A DNA stretch of 11,902 nt from Chloroflexia bacterium (GTDB taxonomy: Bacteria; Chloroflexota; Chloroflexia; Thermomicrobiales; UBA6265): assembly GCA_013694885.1 (NCBI GenBank), contig JACDBO010000096.1:1-11902 (forward strand). The letters are read 5' to 3'. Each line of letters opens with the position of its first letter. Position 1 is the stretch's first letter. The notes beneath the pieces are model-generated. The model saw nothing but the letters and a program-made list of their open reading frames with translations, was not told the origin of the DNA and made no database searches. This document shows, piece after piece, positions 1 through 7,050 of this stretch. A program made the translations under genes and the position numbers.

Positions 1-1229
1 ACCCGCCACGCAAAGGCCAGGTCGCTCAACTCAGTCTGGGTCGGAGGCCGTTGGCTGACTACCCGCCATCCCGCCGGGTCATCTTCGTGAGTGTCCGGTG
101 TCTGCACCAGCACGCCTCCGCCGATAATCCGCAGGTCAAGCTCTTCAGCATCGGACGCGTGTGCGTCCGATTGCAGGCAAAAAATGCGCAGACTTCGCTG
201 CTGGCGCAACAGCTCCACCGCCTCGTCGGCGAACGCGGGCGCGACTACGACATCGAACCGCGTCTGATGAATCTTCGCCGCTGTCTCGGCGGTCACCAAC
301 GCATTAAGCGCAACAATTCCGCCAAACGCGGAGACCGGATCTCCCGCCAGCGCCGCGTCAAAGGCGGACGAGAGCGTGTCGCGCGTGGCGAGTCCACAAG
401 GGATCGTGTGCTTGACGATCGCGACCGTCGGCTTTGGATCGATAGAGGCAGCCTGCCAACTCGCGTCCATATCGAGCAAGTTATTGAAAGATGGCTGCTT
501 GCCGGCGAGTTGAACGGCGTCCAGCACACTCGGACGGGAACCGCCCGGAATCACCCGGCGATAGGCGGCTGCGCGCTGATGCGGGTTTTCACCGTAGCGG
601 AGCGTGCGATCTCGCCGAAGCCCAACCGTCAGCTCGACGGGGAAGCGACGTTCCACCTTCCTGCTACCGAGGTAGGCCGCGACGAGGGCGTCATACGCCG
701 CCACATACTGGAACGCTTTCGCGGCGAGCTCACGCCGCAACGAACTACCAACCGCCCCCCCCACCAGGTGGGCAAGAAGAGCCTCATAGTCGCTGGGGTC
801 GGTGAGCACGACGACCGACGCATGGTTCTTGGCGGCCGCTCGTATCAATGCTGGACCGCCTATGTCGATCTGTTCGATAGCGTCCTCGTCGGACACCCCT
901 CGGTCCGCGACGGTTCGAGCAAACGGGTACAGATTAACGGCCACCAGATCAATCGCGGTCACTCCATGATCCACGAGGTGTTGCTGGTGTCGGGGGTCGT
1001 CAGCCCGCGCCAGAATGCCGCCGTGGATGGCGGGGTGTAACGTCTTGACCCTGCCATCGAGGAGCTCGGGAAACCCCGTCACGTCGGAGATGGGAACGGC
1101 GGGCAGGCCCGCCGCCGTGAGTGCGTCAAAGGTACCGCCCGTAGACACCACCTCGTATCCGAGGTCCACCAAACCGCGTGCCAGAGCGACGATGCCCGTC
1201 TTATCGGAACAACTGAGCAGTGCTCGCAC
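1..1229 (-). CDS. purH: PurH: bifunctional AICAR formyltransferase / IMP cyclohydrolase (C-terminus beyond window)
   Basis: PurH catalyses the last two steps of de novo IMP synthesis in the cytoplasm: formylation of AICAR from 10-formyl-THF, then ring closure. The minus strand reads open through the window edge. The IMP cyclohydrolase half begins VRALLSCSDKTGI and contains STGGT, DGRVKTLHP, NLYPF, IDIGGPALIRAAAKNH and AAYDALVA. The formyltransferase half shows LRYGENPHQ, then IVKHTIPCGLA with the catalytic Lys-His pair, SAFGGIVALN and DLAFAWRV. About 409 residues are present of the usual 510-530, so roughly 100 are missing. I chose GTG at 1229 because homology starts there and GAAGGG lies 12 bases upstream. 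An in-frame ATG at 1271 would add 14 non-conserved residues and has no clear ribosome binding site. An 8-G run (755-762) lies in the coding strand without breaking frame. Confidence 0.95.
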   Translation of the reverse strand, partial: MRALLSCSDKTGIVALARGLVDLGYEVVSTGGTFDALTAAGLPAVPISDVTGFPELLDGRVKTLHPAIHGGILARADDPRHQQHLVDHGVTAIDLVAVNLYPFARTVADRGVSDEDAIEQIDIGGPALIRAAAKNHASVVVLTDPSDYEALLAHLVGGAVGSSLRRELAAKAFQYVAAYDALVAAYLGSRKVERRFPVELTVGLRRDRTLRYGENPHQRAAAYRRVIPGGSRPSVLDAVQLAGKQPSFNNLLDMDASWQAASIDPKPTVAIVKHTIPCGLATRDTLSSAFDAALAGDPVSAFGGIVALNALVTAETAAKIHQTRFDVVVAPAFADEAVELLRQQRSLRIFCLQSDAHASDAEELDLRIIGGGVLVQTPDTHEDDPAGWRVVSQRPPTQTELSDLAFAWR

Positions 1230-1308
1230 CGCGAAACCAAACCCTTCTACGCAATGCTGACGTGGGGACATCTGTCCGGTGTTCAGTGGCCGCTGACCGG
1301 CAAACGAG

Positions 1309-1316
1309 AGTATACT
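1309..1316. promoter_or_regulatory. Palindromic AGTATACT, possible shared -10 element between divergent genes
   Basis: AGTATACT is its own reverse complement, so TATACT (5 of 6 matches to TATAAT) reads on both strands. It lies between purH and the M23 peptidase gene, about 80 bases from the purH GTG and 139 bases from the peptidase ATG. I find no convincing -35 hexamer at 16-18 bases on either side, so this is only a candidate. Confidence 0.2.
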
Positions 1317-1454
1317 TGGTCACATGTGGGAACTGCGCCCGCGCGCCCTGGATTCATCTCAGATCATTTGGCTGCTCAGCGGCAAGATCGACTTCGTAAG
1401 CTGACTGCATTGCGATCGCGGCGGAGATTCTGTACCGAACTGAGGAAGAACGGT

Positions 1455-2453
1455 ATGCGTGTTCGATGGCGCTTGCTCACGTTGCTTCTACTCATCGCTC
1501 CGTTGCTCGTGACACAGAATGAATCGGATCTCGATGTCGCGGCCAAGTCGTCTCAACAACGAGGAGTGCCGGCGTTCAACTATCCGATCGGTGATCCGGG
1601 CAATGCTCTCGGTGACGGCTTCGTGATCCGTCATGGATACGCGACCGAGAACACCTGGTACCTCCCTGGCTACCTGCATACCGGCGAGGATTGGTATCGT
1701 GAGGAGGGAGAGGCGGCAGGCGCGGCCGTGGTCGCGGTTGGCGACGGAGAGGTTGTCTTTGCCGGTTCCGACTATCCGGGTCGGGTTGTCATCGTCCGCC
1801 ACGCGGACGACCTGTACTCGATGTACGGGCACCTCGATCCAGCGCTCACGGTCGAGGCGGGCGATAGCGTCGAACGCGGAGATGTCCTGGGCACGGTGGC
1901 GGAACGTGGCGACGATGTACCAAACCACCTGCATTTTGAGATGCGGAGATTCCTGACCGCGTGGGAGGTCAACGGGGCGGCGCCGCGTTACGAGTTCAAC
2001 TGCGGTACGGACTGCCCGCCCGGACCAGGCTACTGGCCGATCGATGCGCCCGAGCACCCGAGTGAGATCGGGTGGCTGAATCCCACCCATGTCATCGCCA
2101 GTTCGGAAGAGTCATTCCACGCTCCCGAGGTAATCGTCGCGATGGCGGCGAGGCAAATGGGCGTGTCGGTGAGGTCGGAGCCGGCCGAGAACGCGGAACA
2201 AGTCGCAAGACTCGACCTCAACCCTGGAGCGCGCTTTCCGTTGATCGATGTCCAGGCCGGCCCGGTCGACACCATCAAATCCAGCGCGGACGCATACGAC
2301 CTCTGGTATCGCATCGAACTCGATGACGAACGCAGCGGATGGGTGCGAGCCCTCGAATCCTCAACGTCGGAGGCAGGCTCGGATGGCCGCCCATCCCAGA
2401 TTCAACTGGGCTTCCTCCCTGCGGTGGAAAGCGACCGCCTCGCGGCGTCCTAA
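1455..2453 (+). CDS. Secreted M23 (LytM-type) metallopeptidase with C-terminal SH3-like domain
   Basis: Predicted peptidoglycan endopeptidase acting outside the membrane, 332 residues. An N-terminal signal segment (MRVRWRLLTLLLLIAPLLV, residues 1-19) is followed by the M23 core. The zinc motifs are present: HTGED (HxxxD, His75 and Asp79), YGHLD with His126, and NHLHFEM (HxH, His158 and His160), so the catalytic set looks intact. Residues 236-300 (VSVRSEPAENAEQVARLDL to WYRIELDDERSGWVRAL) resemble a bacterial SH3 domain, which in this family usually binds cell wall. The ATG at 1455 was chosen because GAGGAAG lies 6 bases upstream and the signal peptide starts there; the open frame reaches back to 1254, but that stretch is not protein-like. 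The gene is divergent from purH with no functional link. Whether it cleaves peptidoglycan, or activates another hydrolase, cannot be read from sequence. Confidence 0.9.
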   Translation: MRVRWRLLTLLLLIAPLLVTQNESDLDVAAKSSQQRGVPAFNYPIGDPGNALGDGFVIRHGYATENTWYLPGYLHTGEDWYREEGEAAGAAVVAVGDGEVVFAGSDYPGRVVIVRHADDLYSMYGHLDPALTVEAGDSVERGDVLGTVAERGDDVPNHLHFEMRRFLTAWEVNGAAPRYEFNCGTDCPPGPGYWPIDAPEHPSEIGWLNPTHVIASSEESFHAPEVIVAMAARQMGVSVRSEPAENAEQVARLDLNPGARFPLIDVQAGPVDTIKSSADAYDLWYRIELDDERSGWVRALESSTSEAGSDGRPSQIQLGFLPAVESDRLAAS

Positions 2454-2522
2454 ATCGCTTCGTTCACCTTTCGGTTTCAGACTACCGCAACGCCTACGGA
2501 ACTCCCTTGCTGATGGTGTGAG

Positions 2523-3269
2523 TCAGGTGGCGACGCGACGGGTTGTTCGAGAACGGAATGGTGCGAAGCCGCGTTCGGGTCCAGACTGGTGTGCGGCCGC
2601 AACATCCAGAAACCGTCGCACAACTCGTGCTCCAGCATCCCGCGACCGGCTGAATCGTTCCGGATGAAACTGAACGCCGAACACAGGTCGATCTAGCCGC
2701 TCGATCGCCTGGATCGGTGACCAGCTCGAGAGCGCGCGCGCCACGAAACCTTCAGGCACATCGAGCAATTGCCAATAGTGCGACTGGAAAAAGACGGCGG
2801 CCACGCCGAGGTCATCGAAGAGAGGGCAGCTCGCGTCGATCTCCACCGGCAAGAATCCCCGCTCTTTGCGTTGCCCTGGCACAAATCGCGGATCCGGATC
2901 GACCTCGCCCGGTTGCAACGGGCCAAGCGGACCCCATTCGGCCCCGTGCGCGTACCCGATGAGCTGGTGACCAGCGCAGATGCCGAGCGTCGGAATTGGC
3001 GCGGCTCGAATGGTGGCGAGGAGGCCCCTCAAGTCGGCGAAGTCGTAGTCGTCCCAGTCCGTGGTGCAACCGCCAATGACGACTGCCATTGGGCTCATGT
3101 CCTCGACCAGAGACGGCTGTACCGCTGAGTACGACATAACCTGACATGGTTGCCGCGCCTGTGCGGATATCCACGCCGTCGCCGCCGCAACTTTTGCCTG
3201 ATGGCGCCGCCCAGCTCGCTGATCACGCAAGACACGTTCGTGTTCGGTGTCGATAAAGAGGATCGTCAT
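2523..3269 (-). CDS. Stand-alone class I glutamine amidotransferase (GMP-synthase-like)
   Basis: This 248-residue single-domain protein belongs to the triad class I glutamine amidotransferases, which hydrolyse glutamine and deliver ammonia to a partner. The nucleophile elbow is GICAGHQ (Cys98), the other catalytic residues are in GVQFHPE (His202 and Glu204), and an oxyanion-type IGG motif is at 65-67. The elbow matches GuaA-type amidotransferases and not PuuD-type gamma-glutamyl hydrolases (usually GICRG). No synthetase domain is attached and no obvious acceptor enzyme lies nearby, so the substrate is unknown. The frame is open up to 3497, but the extra 76 residues are basic and non-conserved; I place the start at 3269, where MTILFIDTEHERVLRD begins and CAGGG lies 5 bases upstream. 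It is divergent from the transporter operon across a 193-base gap, so shared regulation is possible. Confidence 0.85.
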   Translation of the reverse strand: MTILFIDTEHERVLRDQRAGRRHQAKVAAATAWISAQARQPCQVMSYSAVQPSLVEDMSPMAVVIGGCTTDWDDYDFADLRGLLATIRAAPIPTLGICAGHQLIGYAHGAEWGPLGPLQPGEVDPDPRFVPGQRKERGFLPVEIDASCPLFDDLGVAAVFFQSHYWQLLDVPEGFVARALSSWSPIQAIERLDRPVFGVQFHPERFSRSRDAGARVVRRFLDVAAAHQSGPERGFAPFRSRTTRRVAT

Positions 3270-3320
3270 GTTGCCCTGAGCGCGGCGGCGCGTGTCCTCG
3301 AACCTTCGAATCAACGGCGG

Positions 3321-3350
3321 TTGCGTACACTGTCCCGTTTCGAGAATAAT
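3321..3350 (+). promoter_or_regulatory. Candidate promoter for the transporter operon
   Basis: TTGCGT (3321-3326) and AATAAT (3345-3350) are separated by 18 bases in the divergent gap. The -10 matches the sigma-70 consensus at 5 of 6 positions, the -35 only at 3 of 6. If used, it would give a leader of roughly 105 bases that includes the stem-loop at 3395-3431. This is a sequence match only. Confidence 0.28.
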
Positions 3351-3394
3351 GGTAGTCGATACACGTCGGCACAGCTTGTTGAACACACGATATT

Positions 3395-3431
3395 GGCGCT
3401 CACGGTTGAGTTCGCGCGATGCGCGAGCGCC
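3395..3431 (+). promoter_or_regulatory. Inverted repeat / stem-loop upstream of the transporter ATPase
   Basis: GGCGCTC (3395-3401) and GAGCGCC (3425-3431) are perfectly complementary. Inside them, TCGCGC GAT GCGCGA (3412-3426) forms a competing 6-bp hairpin that shares two bases with the outer right arm. The structure ends 31 bases before the ATPase ATG. It could be an operator or a 5' UTR structure; no regulator gene is present in the window. Confidence 0.4.
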
Positions 3432-3462
3432 ACTCCGGGGTCCTGCGTGATGGGTTTGAGTC

Positions 3463-4485
3463 ATGATTACGCTTGAAGGCGTTTCAAAAGTATTCACGTC
3501 GCACGGTCAACAAGTGTGTGCGGTCGATGACGTGAGCTTTGACGTCGCGGAAGGCGAGCTTGTCGTACTCATCGGTCCATCGGGATCGGGTAAGACCACA
3601 ACCATGCGCATGATCAACCGTTTGGAGACGATCTCCAGCGGTCGCATCATGGTCAACGGCCGCGATCTCCGCTCACTCGACGTCGTCGAGCTGCGGCGTG
3701 GGATCGGCTATGTGATTCAGCAAGGCGGTTTGTTCCCCCACTTTACCGTGGCCGACAACGTGTCGGTCGTACCCCGTTTGCTCGGCTGGTCGGGTGACCG
3801 TCGTCGCCAGCGCGCCCATGAGCTCCTCGATCTCGTTGGCCTGCCGCCAGACAGGTTCGCCGATCGCTACCCTCGCCAGCTCTCTGGTGGGCAGCAACAG
3901 CGGGTCGGTGTCGCCCGCGCGCTAGCCGCCGACCCGCCCATCATTCTGATGGACGAGCCGTTCGGCGCAGTCGACCCCATCACCCGCAAGCAGCTACAGC
4001 GCGAGTTGCGGCGGATTCAGGCCGCGGTCCAAAAGACCATCGTCTTCGTGACCCACGATATCGGGGAAGCCTTTCTGCTCGGCGACCGCATCGTCCTGAT
4101 GTCCGATGGGCGGGTGGTGCAAGACGCGACACCCGCCGACTTGCTCCGGCACCCGGCGGATCCGTTTGTGACCGCGTTCATCGGCGAGGATCGCGGTGTC
4201 CGTTCATTGCAGTTCACCCTGCTCGGCGAGATCGCGGAACCGGGTCCTGCCGATACCCGGGCGAATGGTGTGGCGCTTCCAGGATCGCTCACGATCATTG
4301 AGGCGGCGCGTGAGTTAGGCAAGCGCGGACCAGGAGCGGGCGCTGGGTTCTGGATCAGCGACGAGGAAGACCAACCAACCGGCTACCTTTCTTACCAGCG
4401 CTTCGCGGCGGTCCTCGGCGACACGATAGCCGGCGACCACACGGCGGAACACGCGAGCGAGGGAACCGATGGGATACCTCATTGA
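3463..4485 (+). CDS. Quaternary-amine (glycine betaine/choline-type) ABC transporter ATPase, OpuCA/ProV-like
   Basis: This 340-residue ATPase powers the importer formed with the next three genes. It shows Walker [10 protein letters not shown] (38-46), Q-loop Gln86 ([13 protein letters not shown]), signature [15 protein letters not shown] (140-154), Walker [15 protein letters not shown] (160-173) and switch His198 (VTHDIGEA). The sequence after the Q-loop and the [12 protein letters not shown] stretch are typical of the OpuCA/OsmV group of osmolyte importers. OpuCA proteins usually carry two C-terminal CBS domains. Here residues 245-340 form only one degenerate, CBS-like unit ([19 protein letters not shown] to [14 protein letters not shown]), so ionic-strength or nucleotide sensing may be altered or lost. 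Its final 17 bases overlap the start of the first permease, a sign of translational coupling. No strong ribosome binding site precedes the ATG. The family is clear; the exact substrate is inferred from the neighbours. Confidence 0.92.
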   Translation: MITLEGVSKVFTSHGQQVCAVDDVSFDVAEGELVVLIGPSGSGKTTTMRMINRLETISSGRIMVNGRDLRSLDVVELRRGIGYVIQQGGLFPHFTVADNVSVVPRLLGWSGDRRRQRAHELLDLVGLPPDRFADRYPRQLSGGQQQRVGVARALAADPPIILMDEPFGAVDPITRKQLQRELRRIQAAVQKTIVFVTHDIGEAFLLGDRIVLMSDGRVVQDATPADLLRHPADPFVTAFIGEDRGVRSLQFTLLGEIAEPGPADTRANGVALPGSLTIIEAARELGKRGPGAGAGFWISDEEDQPTGYLSYQRFAAVLGDTIAGDHTAEHASEGTDGIPH

Positions 4486-5107
4486 GCACCCGGACCGGGT
4501 CTTTGAGCTGACCAAGCAGCACGTCGAGCTCGTGGCTATCAGCGTGGCGTTCGCGATGCTGATCGGCATCCCGGTCGGCGTCCTGATTACCCGCCTCCGC
4601 TGGCTCGAAGGCCCAATCATCGGGACGGCCGGAATCCTCTACACCGTCCCGAGTCTGGCCCTGTTTGCCATCATGATTCCGTACACTGGTCTCGGCCGCA
4701 CGACGGTCGTCGTCGCCCTCGCCCTATACTCACTGCTCGCGATAGTGCGCAACACAGTCGCCGGTATCGACGGCGTGCCACCAGCGGCACTCGACGCCGC
4801 TCGCGGCATGGGCATGACCGGACGCCAACGCCTCTTCATCATCGAGCTGCCCCTGGCCCTCCCGGTCATCCTCGCCGGGGTGCGCATCGCCACGGTGGCT
4901 GCCATCGGCATTGCCACGGTCGCGGCGGTTGTCGGCGTCGGCGGTCTGGGCCGTCTGATTTTTGATGGAATGCGAACACTGAACACAGACCGGATCTTGG
5001 CCGGAGCAATCGTCTCGTCTCTCCTTGCCCTTCTGGCGGATTGGGGGCTTGCCTGGTTGGGTGGTTACTTGCGGCGCGATATCGCCCTCGCTCGATTGGA
5101 GAGGTAA
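4469..5107 (+). CDS. Quaternary-amine ABC transporter permease 1 (OpuCB/ProW-like)
   Basis: Inner-membrane permease of 212 residues, close to the usual OpuCB length. Hydrophobic segments appear at about 20-40, 50-72, 78-98, 133-158 and 176-198. The cytoplasmic EAA loop that contacts the ATPase is AALDAARGMGMTGRQRLF followed by IIELPLALPVI (residues 106-135). The ILYTVPSLALFAI stretch (residues 56-68) and the GVGGLGRLIFDGM stretch (residues 156-168) are characteristic of the glycine betaine/carnitine/choline permeases. The ATG at 4469 lies inside the end of the ATPase gene, with GAGGGA 4 bases upstream. Permease 2 follows after 6 bases. Two different permease genes imply a heterodimeric channel, as in the OpuC/OsmVWXY type. 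Substrate identity rests on the context. Confidence 0.9.
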   Translation: MGYLIEHPDRVFELTKQHVELVAISVAFAMLIGIPVGVLITRLRWLEGPIIGTAGILYTVPSLALFAIMIPYTGLGRTTVVVALALYSLLAIVRNTVAGIDGVPPAALDAARGMGMTGRQRLFIIELPLALPVILAGVRIATVAAIGIATVAAVVGVGGLGRLIFDGMRTLNTDRILAGAIVSSLLALLADWGLAWLGGYLRRDIALARLER

Positions 5108-5113
5108 AGCTGA

Positions 5114-5770
5114 GTGAGAATCGGTGGCGGAGACCCACTTGAATTCATCGACTACATCCGCGAGAACCAGGATGTGTTTCTTCGGTTGCTGTCGGAACAT
5201 GTTCAGCTGACGCTGCTCTCCGTGCTTATCGGCATCGCGATCGCCTTGCCGCTCGCCGTACTGGCGAGCCGGATTGACCTGCTGGCCAAGCCCTTGACGT
5301 GGGTGGCGGCAATCGGTCAGACCGTACCGAGTTTGGCGGTCCTTGCGTTGATGTTGCCTTTTCTTGGTATCGGGTTCCGCCCGTCCTTGTTCGCGTTGAC
5401 CATCCGCGCGATCCTGCCGATCTTTCTCAACGCCTACGTGGGCATCCGAAGTACGGATCGAGCGGTAGTGGACGCCGCGCAAGGGATGGGAACCAACGGA
5501 GCACAGTTGCTCTTGATGGTGGAGCTGCCTTTGGCCACGCCGGTAATCTTTGCGGGTATCCAGACCGCGACGGTTCAAAATATCGGTCTTGCCACCTTGG
5601 CTGCCTACATTGGCGGCGGAGGCTTAGGGGATTGGATCCTCCAAGGGCTGGCTATGGTCGATTATCCTGTGTTGCTCGCTGGCGCGGTGCCAGTCGCACT
5701 GCTCGCAATCACCGCGGAAGTGACGATGGGTGGAGTGCGGCGACTCGTCGTCCCGGAAGGCATTCGTTGA
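5114..5770 (+). CDS. Quaternary-amine ABC transporter permease 2 (OpuCD/OsmY-like)
   Basis: Second inner-membrane permease, 218 residues, related to permease 1 and probably its heterodimer partner. Hydrophobic segments lie near 31-50, 62-84, 92-110, 140-166 and 184-202. The EAA loop is VVDAAQGMGTNGAQLLLMVE followed by LPLATPVIFAGI (residues 118-149). AIGQTVPSLAVLALMLPFLG and the AAYIGGGGLGDWIL stretch are family hallmarks. The start is GTG at 5114, with GAGG 9 bases upstream; the gene begins 6 bases after permease 1 stops. After its stop at 5770 comes a 151-base gap before the binding protein, larger than the other spacings among the transporter genes and containing a hairpin, which suggests separate control of binding-protein level. 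Confidence 0.9.
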   Translation: MRIGGGDPLEFIDYIRENQDVFLRLLSEHVQLTLLSVLIGIAIALPLAVLASRIDLLAKPLTWVAAIGQTVPSLAVLALMLPFLGIGFRPSLFALTIRAILPIFLNAYVGIRSTDRAVVDAAQGMGTNGAQLLLMVELPLATPVIFAGIQTATVQNIGLATLAAYIGGGGLGDWILQGLAMVDYPVLLAGAVPVALLAITAEVTMGGVRRLVVPEGIR

Positions 5771-5862
5771 GACTTCCCACGGAGCTCGACCGCCGCTCGA
5801 CTTGCTTCTGACTGCATACGGCGCGATTGCGCTGAAACCGAAAGGAGGGGTCGAAAAGCCAC

Positions 5863-5925
5863 ATGTGGGTGTTTTGGCCGGCGACGAACGCCGGCTCCGC
5901 GGTACAAGAGGAGGGAACTCCGTGA
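5863..5925 (+). CDS. Possible 20-codon leader ORF overlapping the binding-protein start
   Basis: ATG at 5863 opens a short frame, MWVFWPATNAGSAVQEEGTP, whose TGA (5923-5925) overlaps the GTG start of the binding-protein gene in the 4-base arrangement GTGA. Upstream, AAAGGAGGGG (5841-5850) is an excellent anti-16S match but ends 12 bases before the ATG, longer than ideal. The arrangement would allow termination-reinitiation coupling. The peptide resembles nothing I know, and a frame this short can arise by chance, so this is a weak call. Confidence 0.22.
   Translation: MWVFWPATNAGSAVQEEGTP
5877..5895 (+). promoter_or_regulatory. Intercistronic hairpin before the binding-protein gene
   Basis: GCCGGC (5877-5882) and GCCGGC (5890-5895) form a perfect 6-bp GC stem with the 7-base loop GACGAAC. 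No T-run follows, so it is not a typical intrinsic terminator. Hairpins between permease and binding-protein cistrons can set mRNA stability or stoichiometry; that role is inferred here. It ends 13 bases before the AAGAGGAGGG ribosome binding site. Confidence 0.4.
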
Positions 5926-6914
5926 CAGCTCTTCACCGGACGATGCGACATCTCGGGCGACACGGACGCGCGTTGCTCGTGCTCACGAGCGTGGTCGCGA
6001 TGATGGCGGCGGTCGCTCCCGCTAGCCAAGCCCAAGACGGAACCACGGTGACCGTCGGCTCCAAGGACTTCACGGAACAGGTCGTCGTCGGCGAGCTGCT
6101 TTCGCTGCTGCTGGAGGACGCCGGCTACACGGTGGAGCGCCAGCTCAACCTCGGTGGCACCGCGATCGTTCACCAAGCGCTGGTCAGCGGGGAGATCGAT
6201 ACCTACGTGGAGTACACGGGCACCGGGCTCCTGGCGATCCTCAATATGCAAATCCCCGCCACCCCAATGGCGGGCGCCACACCAGACATGGCGTCTCCAA
6301 GCGCCGCGACGCCGGCTGCGTCGGGCGGCACCGACGCCGTCTACGAGATAGTCAGTCAGGAATACCAGTCTCAGTTTGGCATCCAATGGCTGGACCCGCT
6401 TGGCTTCAATAACACGTACACCTTGGCCATGCGCCAAGAGCAGGCACAGGAGCTGGGCATCACCAAGATTTCCGATCTGGTCGGGGTCGCGGGTGACCTG
6501 CGATTTGGAGCTACGCAGGAATTTCTCACGCGGCCGGACGGACTCCCCGGGTTGACTCAAACCTATGGCCTCGAGTTCGCCGAATCTCAAGGTATGGATC
6601 CAGGCATCACCTACCAGGCGCTTGATACTGAAGAGGTCGACGTGATCTCCGCATTCGCCACCGATGGCCGCATCCCGGCGCTCGGCCTGGTGACCCTCGA
6701 AGACGATCTCGGTTTCTTCCCACCGTATTTCGCGGCGCCAGTGGTTCGGCAGGAGCTGCTCGACCAGGATCCACAGGTGCGCGAAGTCCTGAACCAACTC
6801 GCCGGCTTGATCGACGATCAGACAATGGCCGACTTGAACGCTCAAGTCGATTCGGAAGGCGAGGAAGCAGAAGACGTCGCGCGGGCCTTCCTCGAGGAGC
6901 AAGGGCTGCTCTAG
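5922..6914 (+). CDS. Substrate-binding protein of the quaternary-amine ABC importer (OpuAC/OsmF-like)
   Basis: Extracytoplasmic receptor of 330 residues that hands betaine-type ligands to the permeases. The signal peptide spans about residues 1-37 (hydrophobic LLVLTSVVAMMAAVA, likely cleavage near ASQAQD); no lipobox cysteine is seen, so it appears to be secreted or tail-less and not a lipoprotein. Family motifs follow: VTVGSKDFTEQ (44-53), NLGGTAIVHQAL, GEIDTYVEYTGTG (90-102) and GFNNTYTLAM (161-170), which carry aromatic residues of the kind that form the ligand cage. Residues 110-137 form an Ala/Thr/Pro/Met-rich linker inserted in the middle of the domain. The start is GTG at 5922, chosen for AAGAGGAGGG 6 bases upstream; the frame is open back into permease 2, but the extension is not conserved. 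It ends with an acidic tail (SEGEEAEDVARAFLEEQ). Confidence 0.9.
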   Translation: MTALHRTMRHLGRHGRALLVLTSVVAMMAAVAPASQAQDGTTVTVGSKDFTEQVVVGELLSLLLEDAGYTVERQLNLGGTAIVHQALVSGEIDTYVEYTGTGLLAILNMQIPATPMAGATPDMASPSAATPAASGGTDAVYEIVSQEYQSQFGIQWLDPLGFNNTYTLAMRQEQAQELGITKISDLVGVAGDLRFGATQEFLTRPDGLPGLTQTYGLEFAESQGMDPGITYQALDTEEVDVISAFATDGRIPALGLVTLEDDLGFFPPYFAAPVVRQELLDQDPQVREVLNQLAGLIDDQTMADLNAQVDSEGEEAEDVARAFLEEQGLL

Positions 6915-6955
6915 AATAGAGTCCGGCAAGCGGTGCGCAGCGTCGCGCGCCCAGC

Positions 6956-7014
6956 CCTCTCGCCGTGCCGTCGTACCGGACCAGTCGTGGTCTGGCGATA
7001 TGCACGGCGAGAGG
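6956..7014 (+). promoter_or_regulatory. Large two-part stem-loop between binding protein and oxidase genes
   Basis: CCTCTCGCCGTGC (6956-6968) is perfectly complementary to GCACGGCGAGAGG (7002-7014), a 13-bp outer stem. Inside, CCGGACCA (6976-6983) pairs with TGGTCTGG (6988-6995) around the tetraloop GTCG, with one G-T wobble. The structure ends 36 bases before the oxidase GTG and has no following T-run, so it is unlikely to be a simple intrinsic terminator. GTCCGG at 6921-6926 could pair either with CCGGAC (6976-6981) in the inner stem or with CCGGA (7035-7039) at the oxidase ribosome binding site. I match it to no known riboswitch. Confidence 0.55.
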
Positions 7015-7050
7015 TGTCGCGCGGTGGCTGGCCCCCGGAGAAAAACGCGG

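Noticed and set aside
755..762. Possible frameshift at an 8-base G run in purH
   Set aside because: The same reading frame carries PurH homology on both sides, so the frame is intact.
51..1040. Long plus-strand open frame of 329 codons
   Set aside because: It is the antisense shadow of purH; the minus strand carries clear PurH motifs throughout, while the plus-strand product is Arg-rich and matches nothing.
2454..2522. Bidirectional terminator between the convergent peptidase and amidotransferase genes
   Set aside because: I could find no stable hairpin with flanking T/A runs in these 69 bases.
4730..5578. Minus-strand open frame of 282 codons opposite the permeases
   Set aside because: Gln/Arg/Asp-rich translation typical of the antisense of high-GC membrane-protein genes; no domain seen.
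5709..6929. Long minus-strand open frame of 406 codons opposite the binding-protein gene
   Set aside because: Antisense shadow of a well-supported gene; no family motifs, and it would span the permease-binding protein gap.
6956..7014. Intrinsic terminator after the binding-protein gene
   Set aside because: The stem is strong, but GTGTCGCGCG follows where a T-run would be expected, and the next gene is functionally linked.
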